NCBI RefSeq assembly: GCF_963422335.1
Contig: NZ_OY729424.1
Coordinates: 5,146,001 to 5,210,000 of the forward strand
Length of the DNA: 64,000 nt
From: an uncultured Roseateles sp.
GTDB taxonomy: Bacteria; Pseudomonadota; Gammaproteobacteria; Burkholderiales; Burkholderiaceae_C
Reading direction: 5' to 3'
In this document: positions 36,059 through 44,484 of the stretch, one piece after another
Numbering within the stretch: the first letter of the stretch is position 1
Layout: every line of letters begins with the position of its first letter
The notes under the pieces: model-generated
What the model was told of the DNA's origin: nothing
What the model saw: only the letters and a program-made list of their open reading frames with translations
The model's database searches: none
Position numbers and translations under genes: made by a program

Positions 36059-37045
36059 ATGAGCAAGAAACCCGTTCGTGTCGCCGTCACCGGCGCAGCT
36101 GGCCAGATCGGCTATGCCCTGCTGTTCCGCATCGCCTCCGGCGAAATGCTGGGCAAGGACCAGCCGGTCATCCTGCAGCTGCTGGAAGTGCCGGTCGAGG
36201 GCCCGCAAAAGGCACTGAAGGGCGTGATGATGGAGCTGGAAGACTGCGCCTTCCCGCTGCTGGTGGGCATGGAAGCGCACAGCGATCCGATGACCGCCTT
36301 CAAGGACACCGACTACGCGCTGCTGGTCGGTTCGATGCCCCGCAAGGCCGGCATGGAGCGCGCCGAGCTGCTGGCCATCAACGGCCAGATCTTCACTGCC
36401 CAGGGCAAGGCACTGAATGCCGTCGCCTCGCGCAACGTCAAGGTGCTGGTGGTCGGCAACCCGGCCAACACCAATGCCTATATCGCGATGAAGTCGGCAC
36501 CGGATCTGCCCGCCAAGAACTTCACCGCCATGCTGCGCCTGGACCACAACCGCGCCGCTTCGCAGATCGCGGCCAAGACCGGCAAGCCGGTCTCGTCCAT
36601 CGAGAAGCTGGCCGTGTGGGGCAACCACTCGCCGACGATGTATGCCGACTACCGCTACGCCACTATCGATGGCGCCTCGGTCAAGGACATGATCAACGAC
36701 CAGGTCTGGAACAAGGACGTGTTCCTGCCCACCGTCGGCAAGCGCGGCGCCGCCATCATCGAAGCCCGTGGCCTGTCGTCGGCCGCCTCGGCCGCCAACG
36801 CCGCCATCGACCATATGCGCGACTGGGCCCTGGGCACCAACGGCAAGTGGGTCACGATGGGCATCCCGTCGAACGGCGAATACGGCATCCCGAAGGAAAT
36901 CATGTTCGGCTACCCCGTCACCTGCGAAGGCGGCGAATACAAGATCGTGGCAGGCCTGGAGATCGATGCCTTCTCGCAAGAGTGCATCAACAAGACCCTG
37001 GCCGAGCTGCAGGGCGAGCAGGACGGCGTCAAGCACCTGCTGTAA
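36059..37045 (+). CDS. mdh: Malate dehydrogenase
   Basis: This is a 328-residue NAD-dependent malate dehydrogenase of the cytosolic-type branch used by betaproteobacteria: VAVTGAAGQIGYALLFRIAS at the start, the Arg-rich substrate loop VGSMPRKAGMERAELL, and the catalytic His in KLAVWGNHSPTMY. It interconverts malate and oxaloacetate, feeding citrate synthase encoded nearby. ATG 36059 follows AGGAG with a 7-base spacer. It is divergent from gntR, so it is a probable target of that regulator. Confidence 0.96.
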   Translation: MSKKPVRVAVTGAAGQIGYALLFRIASGEMLGKDQPVILQLLEVPVEGPQKALKGVMMELEDCAFPLLVGMEAHSDPMTAFKDTDYALLVGSMPRKAGMERAELLAINGQIFTAQGKALNAVASRNVKVLVVGNPANTNAYIAMKSAPDLPAKNFTAMLRLDHNRAASQIAAKTGKPVSSIEKLAVWGNHSPTMYADYRYATIDGASVKDMINDQVWNKDVFLPTVGKRGAAIIEARGLSSAASAANAAIDHMRDWALGTNGKWVTMGIPSNGEYGIPKEIMFGYPVTCEGGEYKIVAGLEIDAFSQECINKTLAELQGEQDGVKHLL

Positions 37046-37070
37046 ACCGCTGATTCTCTGTTGTTAAAAC

Positions 37071-37104
37071 GCAAGAGCCGTCATGGCAACATGACGGCTC
37101 TTGC
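37071..37104. terminator. Perfect 14-bp stem-loop after mdh
   Basis: GCAAGAGCCGTCAT (37071-37084) and ATGACGGCTCTTGC (37091-37104) form a perfect 14-bp stem with a 6-base loop, 26 bases after the mdh stop codon. No T-run follows on the plus strand; on the minus strand it is followed by CGTTTTAAC. It probably ends mdh transcription or protects its 3' end before the next gene at 37126. Confidence 0.65.
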
Positions 37105-37125
37105 CGCATCTGGATTCGCAAAAAA

Positions 37126-38142
37126 GTGACCACGCCCCTGCTACATCCCCGCGACGCCCTGTTCGAAGACGGCGAGGCCGCCACCACCCTGCCGGTGTGC
37201 GACCACTACTGCGGTGTCGAGGCGCGCATGCGCAAGAGCCTGGAGCTGCAGGCTGAAGCAGGCCCGGTGTTCGACATCACGCTGGACTGCGAAGACGGCG
37301 CGCCCATCGGCGGCGAGGCCGAGCATGTGCGCATGGCCGCCGAGATGGTGGGCAGCGCCGCGAATGTGCATGGCCGCGTCGGCGCCCGCGTCCACCCGGT
37401 GGATCACCCGGCCTTTGCCGACGATGTGGACACGCTGGTCTCACGCGTCGGCGACCGCCTCGCCTACCTGATGGTGCCCAAACCGAAGGGCCTGGCCGAT
37501 GTGCAGCTGGCGCTATCGCATATCGCCCACTCGATCCGCGTGCATGGCAACGGCCACGAGCTGCCGGTGCATGTGCTGATCGAGACCCACGGTGCGCTGC
37601 GCGAGGTGCAGGCCATTGCCGCCGAGCCCCGCATCCAGTCGCTGTCCTTCGGTCTGATGGACTTTGTCTCCGCCCATCGCGGCGCGATCCCGAAGACGGC
37701 GATGGGCGCACAGGGCCAGTTCACCCATCCGCTGGTGGTGCGCGCCAAGCTGGAGATTGCCGCGGCTGCACACGCCTACGGCAAGACGCCCTCGCACTGC
37801 GTGGTGACCGAGTTCAAGGACAAGCACGCGATCGAGGCCGCGGCGACCAAGGCGTCGCGCGAGTTCGGCTATATGCGCATGTGGAGCATCCATCCGGCGC
37901 AGATCCAGCCCATCGTCGACGCCTTCGCGCCCAGTGCCGCAGAGATCGACGAAGCGATCGAGATCATCCAGGCCGCGCAGGCCGCCCATTGGGCGCCCAT
38001 CAGCCACCGCCACGGCAATCAGGACACCCTGCATGACCGGGCCAGCTTCCGCTACTTCTGGCAGCTGCTGGAGCGTGCCCACCGCACCGGCCAGCCGCTG
38101 CCGGCTGAGGTGCGGGTGGCTTATTTCGATGGCAAGCCCTGA
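37126..38142 (+). CDS. HpcH/HpaI-type CoA-ester lyase (malyl-CoA/citramalyl-CoA lyase-like)
   Basis: The 338-residue protein belongs to the citrate-lyase beta/malyl-CoA-lyase fold. The acidic motif FDITLDCEDGAP (metal and substrate site), the VHVLIETHGALRE strand and a C-terminal WSIHPAQIQPIVDAF segment are visible. It would cleave or form a C4-C5 hydroxyacyl-CoA with acetyl-CoA or glyoxylate. The GTG 37126 start is chosen because it begins the conserved fold and follows the mdh terminator. Substrate uncertain; its place beside mdh suits a link between malate and acetyl-CoA metabolism. Confidence 0.82.
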   Translation: MTTPLLHPRDALFEDGEAATTLPVCDHYCGVEARMRKSLELQAEAGPVFDITLDCEDGAPIGGEAEHVRMAAEMVGSAANVHGRVGARVHPVDHPAFADDVDTLVSRVGDRLAYLMVPKPKGLADVQLALSHIAHSIRVHGNGHELPVHVLIETHGALREVQAIAAEPRIQSLSFGLMDFVSAHRGAIPKTAMGAQGQFTHPLVVRAKLEIAAAAHAYGKTPSHCVVTEFKDKHAIEAAATKASREFGYMRMWSIHPAQIQPIVDAFAPSAAEIDEAIEIIQAAQAAHWAPISHRHGNQDTLHDRASFRYFWQLLERAHRTGQPLPAEVRVAYFDGKP

Positions 38143-38223
38143 TTGCAAATGGTCACAAGACCGTTTCCAATCACTCGCACAATTGTTGGCAAGCCAACGC
38201 CAGACTGCCACTGCAGAGACATC

Positions 38224-38889
38224 ATGACGAAACCCACCCTCTTCGCGCTCACCGCCCTGATCGCCGCCCTGCAACTGAACACGGCCTGGGCCGCGGCCGC
38301 GGTGAAGGAGACGCCGCCACCGCAACGCCAGCGCCCGGTGGCCAAGAAGGCCTCGACCCCTGCTCCGGCGCCGGTGGCCACAGCGGTGGAGGACGAGAAC
38401 CTCAGCCCCGATCAGCTTGCCGCCGCCGAGCGCGTCAACCGCGGTGACGCTCAGTGCGAGTTCAACCAGACCGTCAAGGTGCAGCCCCATCCGCAGCGCC
38501 CGGGCCTGTTCCAGGTGCTGTTCAAGAACCAGATCTTCACGATGGCGCCCGAGCCCACGACCACCGGCGCCGTTCGCCTGGAAGACAAGCGCAACGGCAT
38601 GATGTGGCTGCAGATCCCGACCAAGTCGATGCTGATGAACAGCCGCATCGGCCAGCGCATGGTCGACAGCTGCACCCACTCGGAACAGCGCGCGCTGATC
38701 GCAGCGAATGCCGCCAACCCCACCGGCACGAGCGGCATCGGCATCGTGCCCGTGGTCGGCCCCAACATGGCCAACGGCCCACGCACCACGACCAATATCG
38801 TCACCAGCGCCCTCACCGACGGTACGGCCACCCCTGAGGCACCTCCGGTGGTGGCGGCAGGCACGCCGGTGACCACGCCGACGCGCTGA
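38224..38889 (+). CDS. Exported hypothetical protein
   Basis: The 221-residue protein begins with a signal peptide (MTKPTLFALTALIAALQLNT, cleavage near AWA-AA) and a Pro/Ala/Lys-rich linker, then a folded core with cysteines (AQCEFNQTVKVQPHP and SCTHSEQRALIAAN), and ends in a Thr/Pro/Gly-rich tail. The Cys pair suggests a periplasmic disulfide. I know this as a conserved hypothetical of Burkholderiales, without a defined role. I prefer ATG 38224 to the upstream 38143 because the signal peptide starts there. Confidence 0.72.
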   Translation: MTKPTLFALTALIAALQLNTAWAAAAVKETPPPQRQRPVAKKASTPAPAPVATAVEDENLSPDQLAAAERVNRGDAQCEFNQTVKVQPHPQRPGLFQVLFKNQIFTMAPEPTTTGAVRLEDKRNGMMWLQIPTKSMLMNSRIGQRMVDSCTHSEQRALIAANAANPTGTSGIGIVPVVGPNMANGPRTTTNIVTSALTDGTATPEAPPVVAAGTPVTTPTR

Positions 38890-38925
38890 TACCGCCCGTG
38901 CGCCGGAAGGCGCCAGCGGCCGACA

Positions 38926-38968
38926 TTGCGGTATGGCCACTAAAGTATGTACAATCAATGCATACTTT
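38926..38968 (+). promoter_or_regulatory. Toxin-antitoxin promoter with an overlapping inverted repeat
   Basis: A -35-like TTGCGG (38926-38931) and -10 TACAAT (38950-38955) are spaced by 18 bases. Perfect 8-bp inverted arms AAAGTATG (38942-38949) and CATACTTT (38961-38968) bracket the -10 element, 11 bases apart. This is the layout of an AbrB-type antitoxin binding its own promoter. The antitoxin gene starts at 38991. Confidence 0.7.
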
Positions 38969-38990
38969 TCGCGCCATACCGGAGTGAACC

Positions 38991-39236
38991 ATGGAAGCCA
39001 CTGTTGCCGAACGCGGCCAGATCACCCTGCCCAAGGCGGTGCGTGATGCACTGGGCCTGACCAAGGGCACGACGCTCAAGGTCGAGCTCGACGGCGGCCG
39101 CATCATCCTGCGCAAGAACGTCGACGACGCGATCACCCGCGCCCGCGGCAAATTCAAGCTCGATGGTTTCGCCTCGGTCGACGAAGCGATGCGCGCCATC
39201 CGTGGCCGCGCCCCTGGCGATCCCATCGACAACTGA
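38991..39236 (+). CDS. AbrB/SpoVT-type antitoxin (VapB/MazE-like)
   Basis: The 81-residue protein has a swapped-hairpin AbrB fold: ATVAERGQITLPKAVRDALG, then GTTLKVELDGGRIILRKN. This is typical of VapB antitoxins that bind DNA and inhibit a PIN toxin through the C-terminal tail (LDGFASVDEAMRAIRG). GGAG lies eight bases before ATG 38991. The toxin gene follows 14 bases after the stop, so the two form a pair. Confidence 0.9.
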   Translation: MEATVAERGQITLPKAVRDALGLTKGTTLKVELDGGRIILRKNVDDAITRARGKFKLDGFASVDEAMRAIRGRAPGDPIDN

Positions 39237-39250
39237 TCCAGCCAGACCAG

Positions 39251-39655
39251 ATGATCGCCATCGACTCCTCGGTGCTCGTGGACCTGCTCAGCAACAGCGA
39301 GCGCGCCGACCTGGCCGAGGCCGCGCTGCGCGAGGCCTTGAGCCACGGACCTGTCGTCGTCTGCGACGTGGTCGTGTCCGAGGTCTGCTCCTCGCTGCAG
39401 GATGGCGACCAGGCCATGCAGGTGCTCGAAGACATGGGCATCAGCTACAGCGCCGTCGAGCAAAAGGCAGCCATACGCGCCGGCGAGATGCAGCGCCGCT
39501 ACCGCTCGCGTGGAGGTCACCGCGAGCGCACCGTTCCCGATTTCATCGTTGGCGCCCACGCGCTGCTGCAGTGCAGCGGCCTGATCACCAGCGACGAAGG
39601 TTTTTTTCGCGATTACTTCAAGGGTCTCAAGCTGATCAAGCCCAAGCTTGATTGA
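39251..39655 (+). CDS. PIN-domain toxin (VapC-like endoribonuclease)
   Basis: The 134-residue protein has the PIN catalytic acidic set: Asp5 (AIDSSVLVD), Glu44 (VVSEVCSS), Asp97 (VPDFIVGAHAL) and Asp115 (TSDEGFF). PIN toxins cleave RNA, commonly initiator tRNA or ribosomal RNA. The target here is unknown. Its stop is 48 bases before acnB, with no terminator seen between, so read-through of the toxin transcript into acnB is possible. Confidence 0.9.
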   Translation: MIAIDSSVLVDLLSNSERADLAEAALREALSHGPVVVCDVVVSEVCSSLQDGDQAMQVLEDMGISYSAVEQKAAIRAGEMQRRYRSRGGHRERTVPDFIVGAHALLQCSGLITSDEGFFRDYFKGLKLIKPKLD

Positions 39656-39703
39656 GCAGCCCTGCACCCAACCCCCGCCCAGCCCCACCCAACGGAGAAA
39701 CCC

Positions 39704-42301
39704 ATGCTTCAAGCCTATCGTCAACATGTCGCCGAGCGTGCCGCGCTCGGCATCCCGCCCCTGCCGCTGTCCGCCAAGCAGACCGGCGAGCTGATCGAGC
39801 TGCTGAAGAACCCGCCCGCTGGCGAAGAGGCCACCCTGGTCGAGCTGATCACCCACCGCGTGCCCGCCGGCGTCGATGACGCCGCCAAGGTCAAGGCCAG
39901 CTATCTCGCCGCCGTCGCCCATGGCACCGAGAAGTGCCCGCTGATCAGCGCCGCCAAGGCCACCGAGCTGCTGGGCACGATGCTGGGTGGCTACAACATC
40001 CATCCGCTGATCGAGCTGCTGGATGATGCGGCCGTGGCAGCCGTCGCCGCCGAAGCGCTGAAAAAGACGCTGCTGATGTTCGACCAGTTCCATGACGTCA
40101 AGGCCAAGGCCGACAAGGGCAATGTCCACGCCAAGGCCGTGCTGAAAAGCTGGGCCGATGCCGAGTGGTTCACCTCGCGCCCCGAGGTGCCGAAGTCCAT
40201 CACCGTCAGCATCTTCAAGGTCACTGGCGAGATCAACACCGACGACCTGTCGCCCGCCCCTGACGCCTGGAGCCGCCCGGACATCCCGATGCACGCGCTG
40301 GCCATGCACAAGAATGCCCGCCCCGGCGTCACACCCGAGGAAGACGGCAAGCGCGGCCCGGTCAAGTTCATCGAAGACCTGCGCGCCCGCGGCAATCTGG
40401 TCGCCTACGCAGGCGATGTGGTCGGCACTGGCTCCAGCCGCAAGTCGGCCACCAACTCGGTGCTGTGGTTTACCGGCGAAGACATCCCCTTCGTGCCGAA
40501 CAAGCGCTTCGGCGGCGTCTGCCTGGGCAGCAAGATCGCCCCGATCTTCTACAACACGATGGAAGACTCGGGCGCCCTGCCGATCGAGCTGGACGTCAGC
40601 CAGATGAATATGGGCGACGTGGTCGAACTGCGCCCCTATGATGGCAAGGCCCTGAAGGACGGCAAGGTCATCGCCGAGTTCACCGTCAAGAGCGATGTGC
40701 TGTTCGACGAAGTGCGCGCCGGTGGCCGCATTCCGCTGATCATCGGCCGCGGCCTCACCGCCAAGGCCCGCGAGGCCCTGGGCCTGCCCGCCTCGACGCT
40801 GTTCCGCCTGCCGCAAAACCCGGCCGACACGAAGAAGGGCTTTTCGCTGGCGCAGAAGATGGTCGGCCGCGCCTGCGGTCTGCCGGTCGTCGCCGGCGAG
40901 CAGCAGGGCGTGCGCCCCGGCACCTATTGCGAGCCGCGCATGACCTCGGTCGGTTCGCAAGACACCACCGGCCCTATGACACGCGACGAGCTGAAGGACC
41001 TGGCCTGCCTGGGCTTCAGCGCCGACCTGGTGATGCAATCCTTCTGCCACACCGCCGCCTATCCGAAGCCGGTGGACGTGAAGATGCACCACGAGCTGCC
41101 CGAGTTCATCAGCACGCGAGGTGGCGTGTCGCTGCGCCCCGGCGACGGCGTGATCCACAGCTGGCTGAACCGCCTGCTGCTGCCCGACACCGTGGGCACA
41201 GGCGGCGACAGCCACACCCGCTTCCCTATCGGCATCAGCTTCCCGGCGGGGTCAGGTCTTGTTGCCTTCGCCGCCGCCACCGGCGTGATGCCGCTGGACA
41301 TGCCCGAGTCGGTGCTGGTGCGCTTCAAGGGCAGCATGCAGCCCGGCGTGACGCTGCGTGACCTGGTCAATGCAATCCCGCTGTACGCCATCAAGGACGG
41401 GCTGCTGACGGTCGAGAAGAAGGGCAAGAAGAACATCTTCTCGGGCCGCATCCTCGAGATCGAAGGCCTGCCGGACCTGAAGGTCGAGCAGGCGTTTGAA
41501 CTGAGCGACGCCTCGGCCGAACGCTCGGCCGCCGGTTGCACGGTGCACCTGAACCCCGAGCCGATCAAGGAATACATCAACAGCAATATCACGCTGATGA
41601 AGTGGATGATTTCCGAAGGCTATGCCGACCCGCGCACCCTGCAGCGCCGCATCGCCGCCCAGGAAGCCTGGCTGGCCAATCCGCAGCTGCTGAAGGGTGA
41701 TGCCGACGCCGACTACGCCGCGGTGATCGAGATCGACCTGGCCGACATCCACGAGCCCATCGTTGCCTGCCCCAACGACCCGGACGACGTGAAGATGCTG
41801 TCCGAAGTGGCCGGCGCGGTGATCGATGAGGTCTTCATCGGTTCCTGCATGACCAATATCGGCCACTTCCGCGCCGCCAGCAAGCTGCTCGAAGGCAAGC
41901 GCGACATCCCGGTCAAGCTGTGGGTGGCCCCGCCGACGAAGATGGACGCCAAGAAGCTCAGCGACGAAGGCCACTACGGCGTGCTCGGCAATGCCGGCGC
42001 CCGCATGGAAATGCCCGGCTGCAGCCTGTGCATGGGCAACCAGGCACAGGTCAAGGAAGGCGCCACCGTGTTCTCCACCAGCACGCGCAACTTCCCGAAC
42101 CGTCTCGGCAAGAACTCCAACGTCTATCTGGGCTCCGCCGAACTGGCCGCGATCTGCTCCCGCCTGGGCAAGATCCCAACCAAGGAAGAGTACCTGGCCG
42201 GCATGGGCGTGCTCACCGCCGACAGCAGCAAGATCTACCAGTACCTGAACTTCGACAAGATCGAGGAATTCAGCGACGCTGCGGCGAGTGTGGGCGCCTG
42301 A
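39704..42301 (+). CDS. acnB: Aconitate hydratase B (bifunctional, 2-methylisocitrate dehydratase)
   Basis: The 865-residue enzyme interconverts citrate and isocitrate. It has the AcnB domain order: the HEAT-like N-terminal domain, the swivel domain (TGSSRKSATNSVLWFTG; GALPIELDVSQM), and the [4Fe-4S] core with its three cysteines in IGSCMTNIGHF and PGCSLCMGNQ. AcnB can also dehydrate 2-methylisocitrate. GGAG is present before ATG 39704. The enzyme is essential for the TCA block beside it; the toxin gene upstream is the unusual neighbour. Confidence 0.97.
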   Translation: MLQAYRQHVAERAALGIPPLPLSAKQTGELIELLKNPPAGEEATLVELITHRVPAGVDDAAKVKASYLAAVAHGTEKCPLISAAKATELLGTMLGGYNIHPLIELLDDAAVAAVAAEALKKTLLMFDQFHDVKAKADKGNVHAKAVLKSWADAEWFTSRPEVPKSITVSIFKVTGEINTDDLSPAPDAWSRPDIPMHALAMHKNARPGVTPEEDGKRGPVKFIEDLRARGNLVAYAGDVVGTGSSRKSATNSVLWFTGEDIPFVPNKRFGGVCLGSKIAPIFYNTMEDSGALPIELDVSQMNMGDVVELRPYDGKALKDGKVIAEFTVKSDVLFDEVRAGGRIPLIIGRGLTAKAREALGLPASTLFRLPQNPADTKKGFSLAQKMVGRACGLPVVAGEQQGVRPGTYCEPRMTSVGSQDTTGPMTRDELKDLACLGFSADLVMQSFCHTAAYPKPVDVKMHHELPEFISTRGGVSLRPGDGVIHSWLNRLLLPDTVGTGGDSHTRFPIGISFPAGSGLVAFAAATGVMPLDMPESVLVRFKGSMQPGVTLRDLVNAIPLYAIKDGLLTVEKKGKKNIFSGRILEIEGLPDLKVEQAFELSDASAERSAAGCTVHLNPEPIKEYINSNITLMKWMISEGYADPRTLQRRIAAQEAWLANPQLLKGDADADYAAVIEIDLADIHEPIVACPNDPDDVKMLSEVAGAVIDEVFIGSCMTNIGHFRAASKLLEGKRDIPVKLWVAPPTKMDAKKLSDEGHYGVLGNAGARMEMPGCSLCMGNQAQVKEGATVFSTSTRNFPNRLGKNSNVYLGSAELAAICSRLGKIPTKEEYLAGMGVLTADSSKIYQYLNFDKIEEFSDAAASVGA

Positions 42302-42332
42302 TCGATCGATCAGCACCGCTTGATCTGAGCGT

Positions 42333-42363
42333 AAGGCCCTGCCGGTGACGGTGGGGCCTTTTA
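42333..42363 (+). terminator. Intrinsic terminator of acnB
   Basis: AAGGCCC (42333-42339) pairs with GGGCCTT (42354-42360), with partial pairing inside, followed by TTTTA, 32 bases after the acnB stop codon. This is a standard rho-independent terminator on the plus strand. Confidence 0.85.
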
Positions 42364-42928
42364 CTTTGGTCGCGCATTGCGAGCCGGCGGCGCCGACACC
42401 CCGAATGCGGCGCTTGGCCCTGCGGGCCAAGTTCCCTGTGCTGCTCACGTCCTGAGGCTACGCGCCTAACTCGCCCTCCCACCCTGCGGGGCCGGCATCT
42501 GCCTTTGGCAGCTGCCTGTGGTCGGTGCTCAAACAAAGACGCTCGGCCCATCGCCCGGAGCGATGGGCAACCTCCGGTCGCTCCGCTGCTCGGCGCCGCA
42601 TAAGGGGTGCCGTCGCCACCGGCTCGCAATGCAGGCACCGCCGGTGGCACACCACTCTTGCCCCGCCACCCTGGTTCCGCGCAGGCGCAGTCCCGCCAGA
42701 TGCCGGGCGCCTGTGCGGGGCTGAGGAGCGGAGTGGCTTGGGCCAGCGCGCCTTGGCGCGCGATTCCAAATCTGACTGGGCGCGATTGTCCGAACGTAGT
42801 GAGCGAAGCGAACGGCGTGAGTTTTGCGCCCGGCCCAAGTTGCGAGCACCGCAAGGCAGTCGCCCGGCAAGGGCGACCCCCGCACTGAAGCCCGGCGGCT
42901 GGCGGGGCTGTGCCTGTGCCGCCACCCA
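42364..42928. repeat. Non-coding stretch of about 560 bp with several inverted repeats
   Basis: The region between acnB and the MocR gene has open frames on both strands, but none has a start, ribosome site or recognisable domain. It holds a 14-bp inverted pair (GCATTGCGAGCCGG at 42374-42387 and CCGGCTCGCAATGC at 42619-42632, near-perfect over 19 bp), a CTTGGCCC hairpin at 42413-42431, and a GCCCATCGC hairpin at 42546-42568. The sequence resembles dispersed intergenic repeats I recall from Burkholderiales genomes, where they are mis-annotated as hypothetical genes. It has no transposase. Confidence 0.6.
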
Positions 42929-44383
42929 CTATGATCTGATCAGCGCTTCCACCCGGGCAACGAGTGCACCCATCTGCTCCACCGGCACCTGCGCGTACCC
43001 CAACATCAGCCCGTGCCAGCCGTGGCTGCGGCCGCCGACCGAGTGCTGGCTCAGCGCCGGGGCGACGATGCCTTGCTGCAGGGCCATCGCGCTGATGCGG
43101 GCGTCGTCCAGCCGCAGTTCTTCGTGGAAGCGCAGCGCCAGGTGCATGCCGGCGCTGGCGCCGTGGACGCTGGCGACGTCTGACAGGCGAGACTCCAGTG
43201 CCTCGACCAGTGCATCGCGGCGTTGGCGGTAGAGCCGGCGCATGCGGCGCAGGTGCAGGCTGAAGTGGCCGTTGCGCAGGAATTCGGCCAGGGCCAGTTG
43301 ATCGGCGGCGCGGCCGCGTGGCAGCGAGCGTGACAGCAGCGCCGCCAGCGCCGGGGCCAAGGCGGCGGGGGCGACCACAAAGCCGATGCGCAGCGCAGGG
43401 AACAGCGTCTTGCTGAAGGTACCCAGATAGACCACCGGCGCGTCGAGCGTCAGGCCCTGCAGCGCGGCCAGCGGCGGGCCGTCGTGGCGGAACTCGCTGT
43501 CGTAGTCGTCTTCGATGATCAGTGCCCCTGCGGCGGTGGCCTGGCGTATCAGCGCCAGCCGGCGCTCCAGGCCCAGCACTGCGCCGGTCGGATACTGGTG
43601 CGAGGGGGTCAGGTAGATCAGCTTCGGTGGCTGGCGGCGCCAATCGGCGGCCGTAGGGGCCATGCCGCCGCCATCGACCGGAATGCCGACCACGCTCAGC
43701 TGCGCGGCGCGCCAGGCGGCCAGGGCGCCGCCATAGCCGGGGTTTTCCATCCAGACCCGGTCGCCGGTATCGGCAAAGGCGCGGGCGCACAGGTCCAGGC
43801 TGCTTTGCGTGCCATCGGTGATGAAGACCTGGCTGGCGTCGCAGACCACGCCGCGCGCGGCGCGGAGATGGTCGGCAATGGCGCTGCGCAGCGTGGGCTC
43901 GCCGGCCGCTTCGCCGTAGTTCAGCTGGGTCGCGCTCAAGCCCCGCCAGCTGCGCTCCAGCAGGCGGCGCCACAGCGTCAGCGGAAACTCGGCCAGGGCC
44001 GGCACGCCGGGCGCGAAGGCCGCCGACAGCTCGGGCGCCACCGGCAGGCTGGCCAGGCTCTGGGCGCGGTTTGACAGGCCCGTGCGCAGCGTCTGCGGCG
44101 GTTCGGGCAGCAGCGCCAGCGCCGGCTTGAAGCTGACCGTGGTGCCACGCCGGTCCGAGCTGACAAAGCCCTCGGTGGCCAGCTGCTCGTAGGCATAGAG
44201 CACGCTGTTGCGCGCCACGCCCAATTCACGCGCCAGCGCGCGGCTGGCCAGCAGTCGCGTGCCGGCTGCCAGCGTGCCTTCACGTATCGCCTGACGCAGG
44301 CATTCGTGCAGCAGGCGCTGGCCCGACCAGCCAGGCTGCGCGCCGGTCTCGGCGAACCCGGCCATCAAGAGGGCGTAGTCCAT
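42929..44383 (-). CDS. MocR/PdxR-family regulator (GntR head fused to an aminotransferase-like domain)
   Basis: The 484-residue protein has a GntR winged helix-turn-helix (GQRLLHECLRQAIREGTLAA; ALARELGVARNSVLYAYEQL) followed by a fold-type I aminotransferase domain with the PLP-binding Lys325 in GTFSKTLFPALR and the Asp region IEDDYDSEFRHDG. MocR proteins sense PLP or a related amine and often control vitamin B6 or amine genes. It is divergent from a flavin-binding (PPOX-class) gene with an intervening 101-base promoter holding a distinctive inverted pair, so that gene is its probable target. Confidence 0.92.
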   Translation of the reverse strand: MDYALLMAGFAETGAQPGWSGQRLLHECLRQAIREGTLAAGTRLLASRALARELGVARNSVLYAYEQLATEGFVSSDRRGTTVSFKPALALLPEPPQTLRTGLSNRAQSLASLPVAPELSAAFAPGVPALAEFPLTLWRRLLERSWRGLSATQLNYGEAAGEPTLRSAIADHLRAARGVVCDASQVFITDGTQSSLDLCARAFADTGDRVWMENPGYGGALAAWRAAQLSVVGIPVDGGGMAPTAADWRRQPPKLIYLTPSHQYPTGAVLGLERRLALIRQATAAGALIIEDDYDSEFRHDGPPLAALQGLTLDAPVVYLGTFSKTLFPALRIGFVVAPAALAPALAALLSRSLPRGRAADQLALAEFLRNGHFSLHLRRMRRLYRQRRDALVEALESRLSDVASVHGASAGMHLALRFHEELRLDDARISAMALQQGIVAPALSQHSVGGRSHGWHGLMLGYAQVPVEQMGALVARVEALIRS

Positions 44384-44384
44384 T

Positions 44385-44434
44385 CTGTGGCTCTAGAAAA
44401 ATAGTTGTCCGTGGGTCTTTCACAAGAGCCACAG
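44385..44434. promoter_or_regulatory. Inverted pair between the MocR and PPOX genes
   Basis: CTGTGGCTCT (44385-44394) and AGAGCCACAG (44425-44434) are perfect inverted 10-mers whose centres are 40 bp apart, close to four helical turns. They lie in the divergent interval. The second arm sits just upstream of a TACATT element (44441-44446), as for a MocR activator site at -35. Binding by the adjacent MocR protein is inferred. Confidence 0.65.
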
Positions 44435-44484
44435 CTTAACTACATTGCGCCCTTCTCCTTGCCTTCTACCTTGTTGTGAGTGCC

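Noticed and set aside
42458..42925. Several open frames of 90-155 codons on both strands between acnB and the MocR gene.
   Set aside because: They have no ribosome site, no homologous domain and overlap inverted repeats; a repeat element explains the region better.
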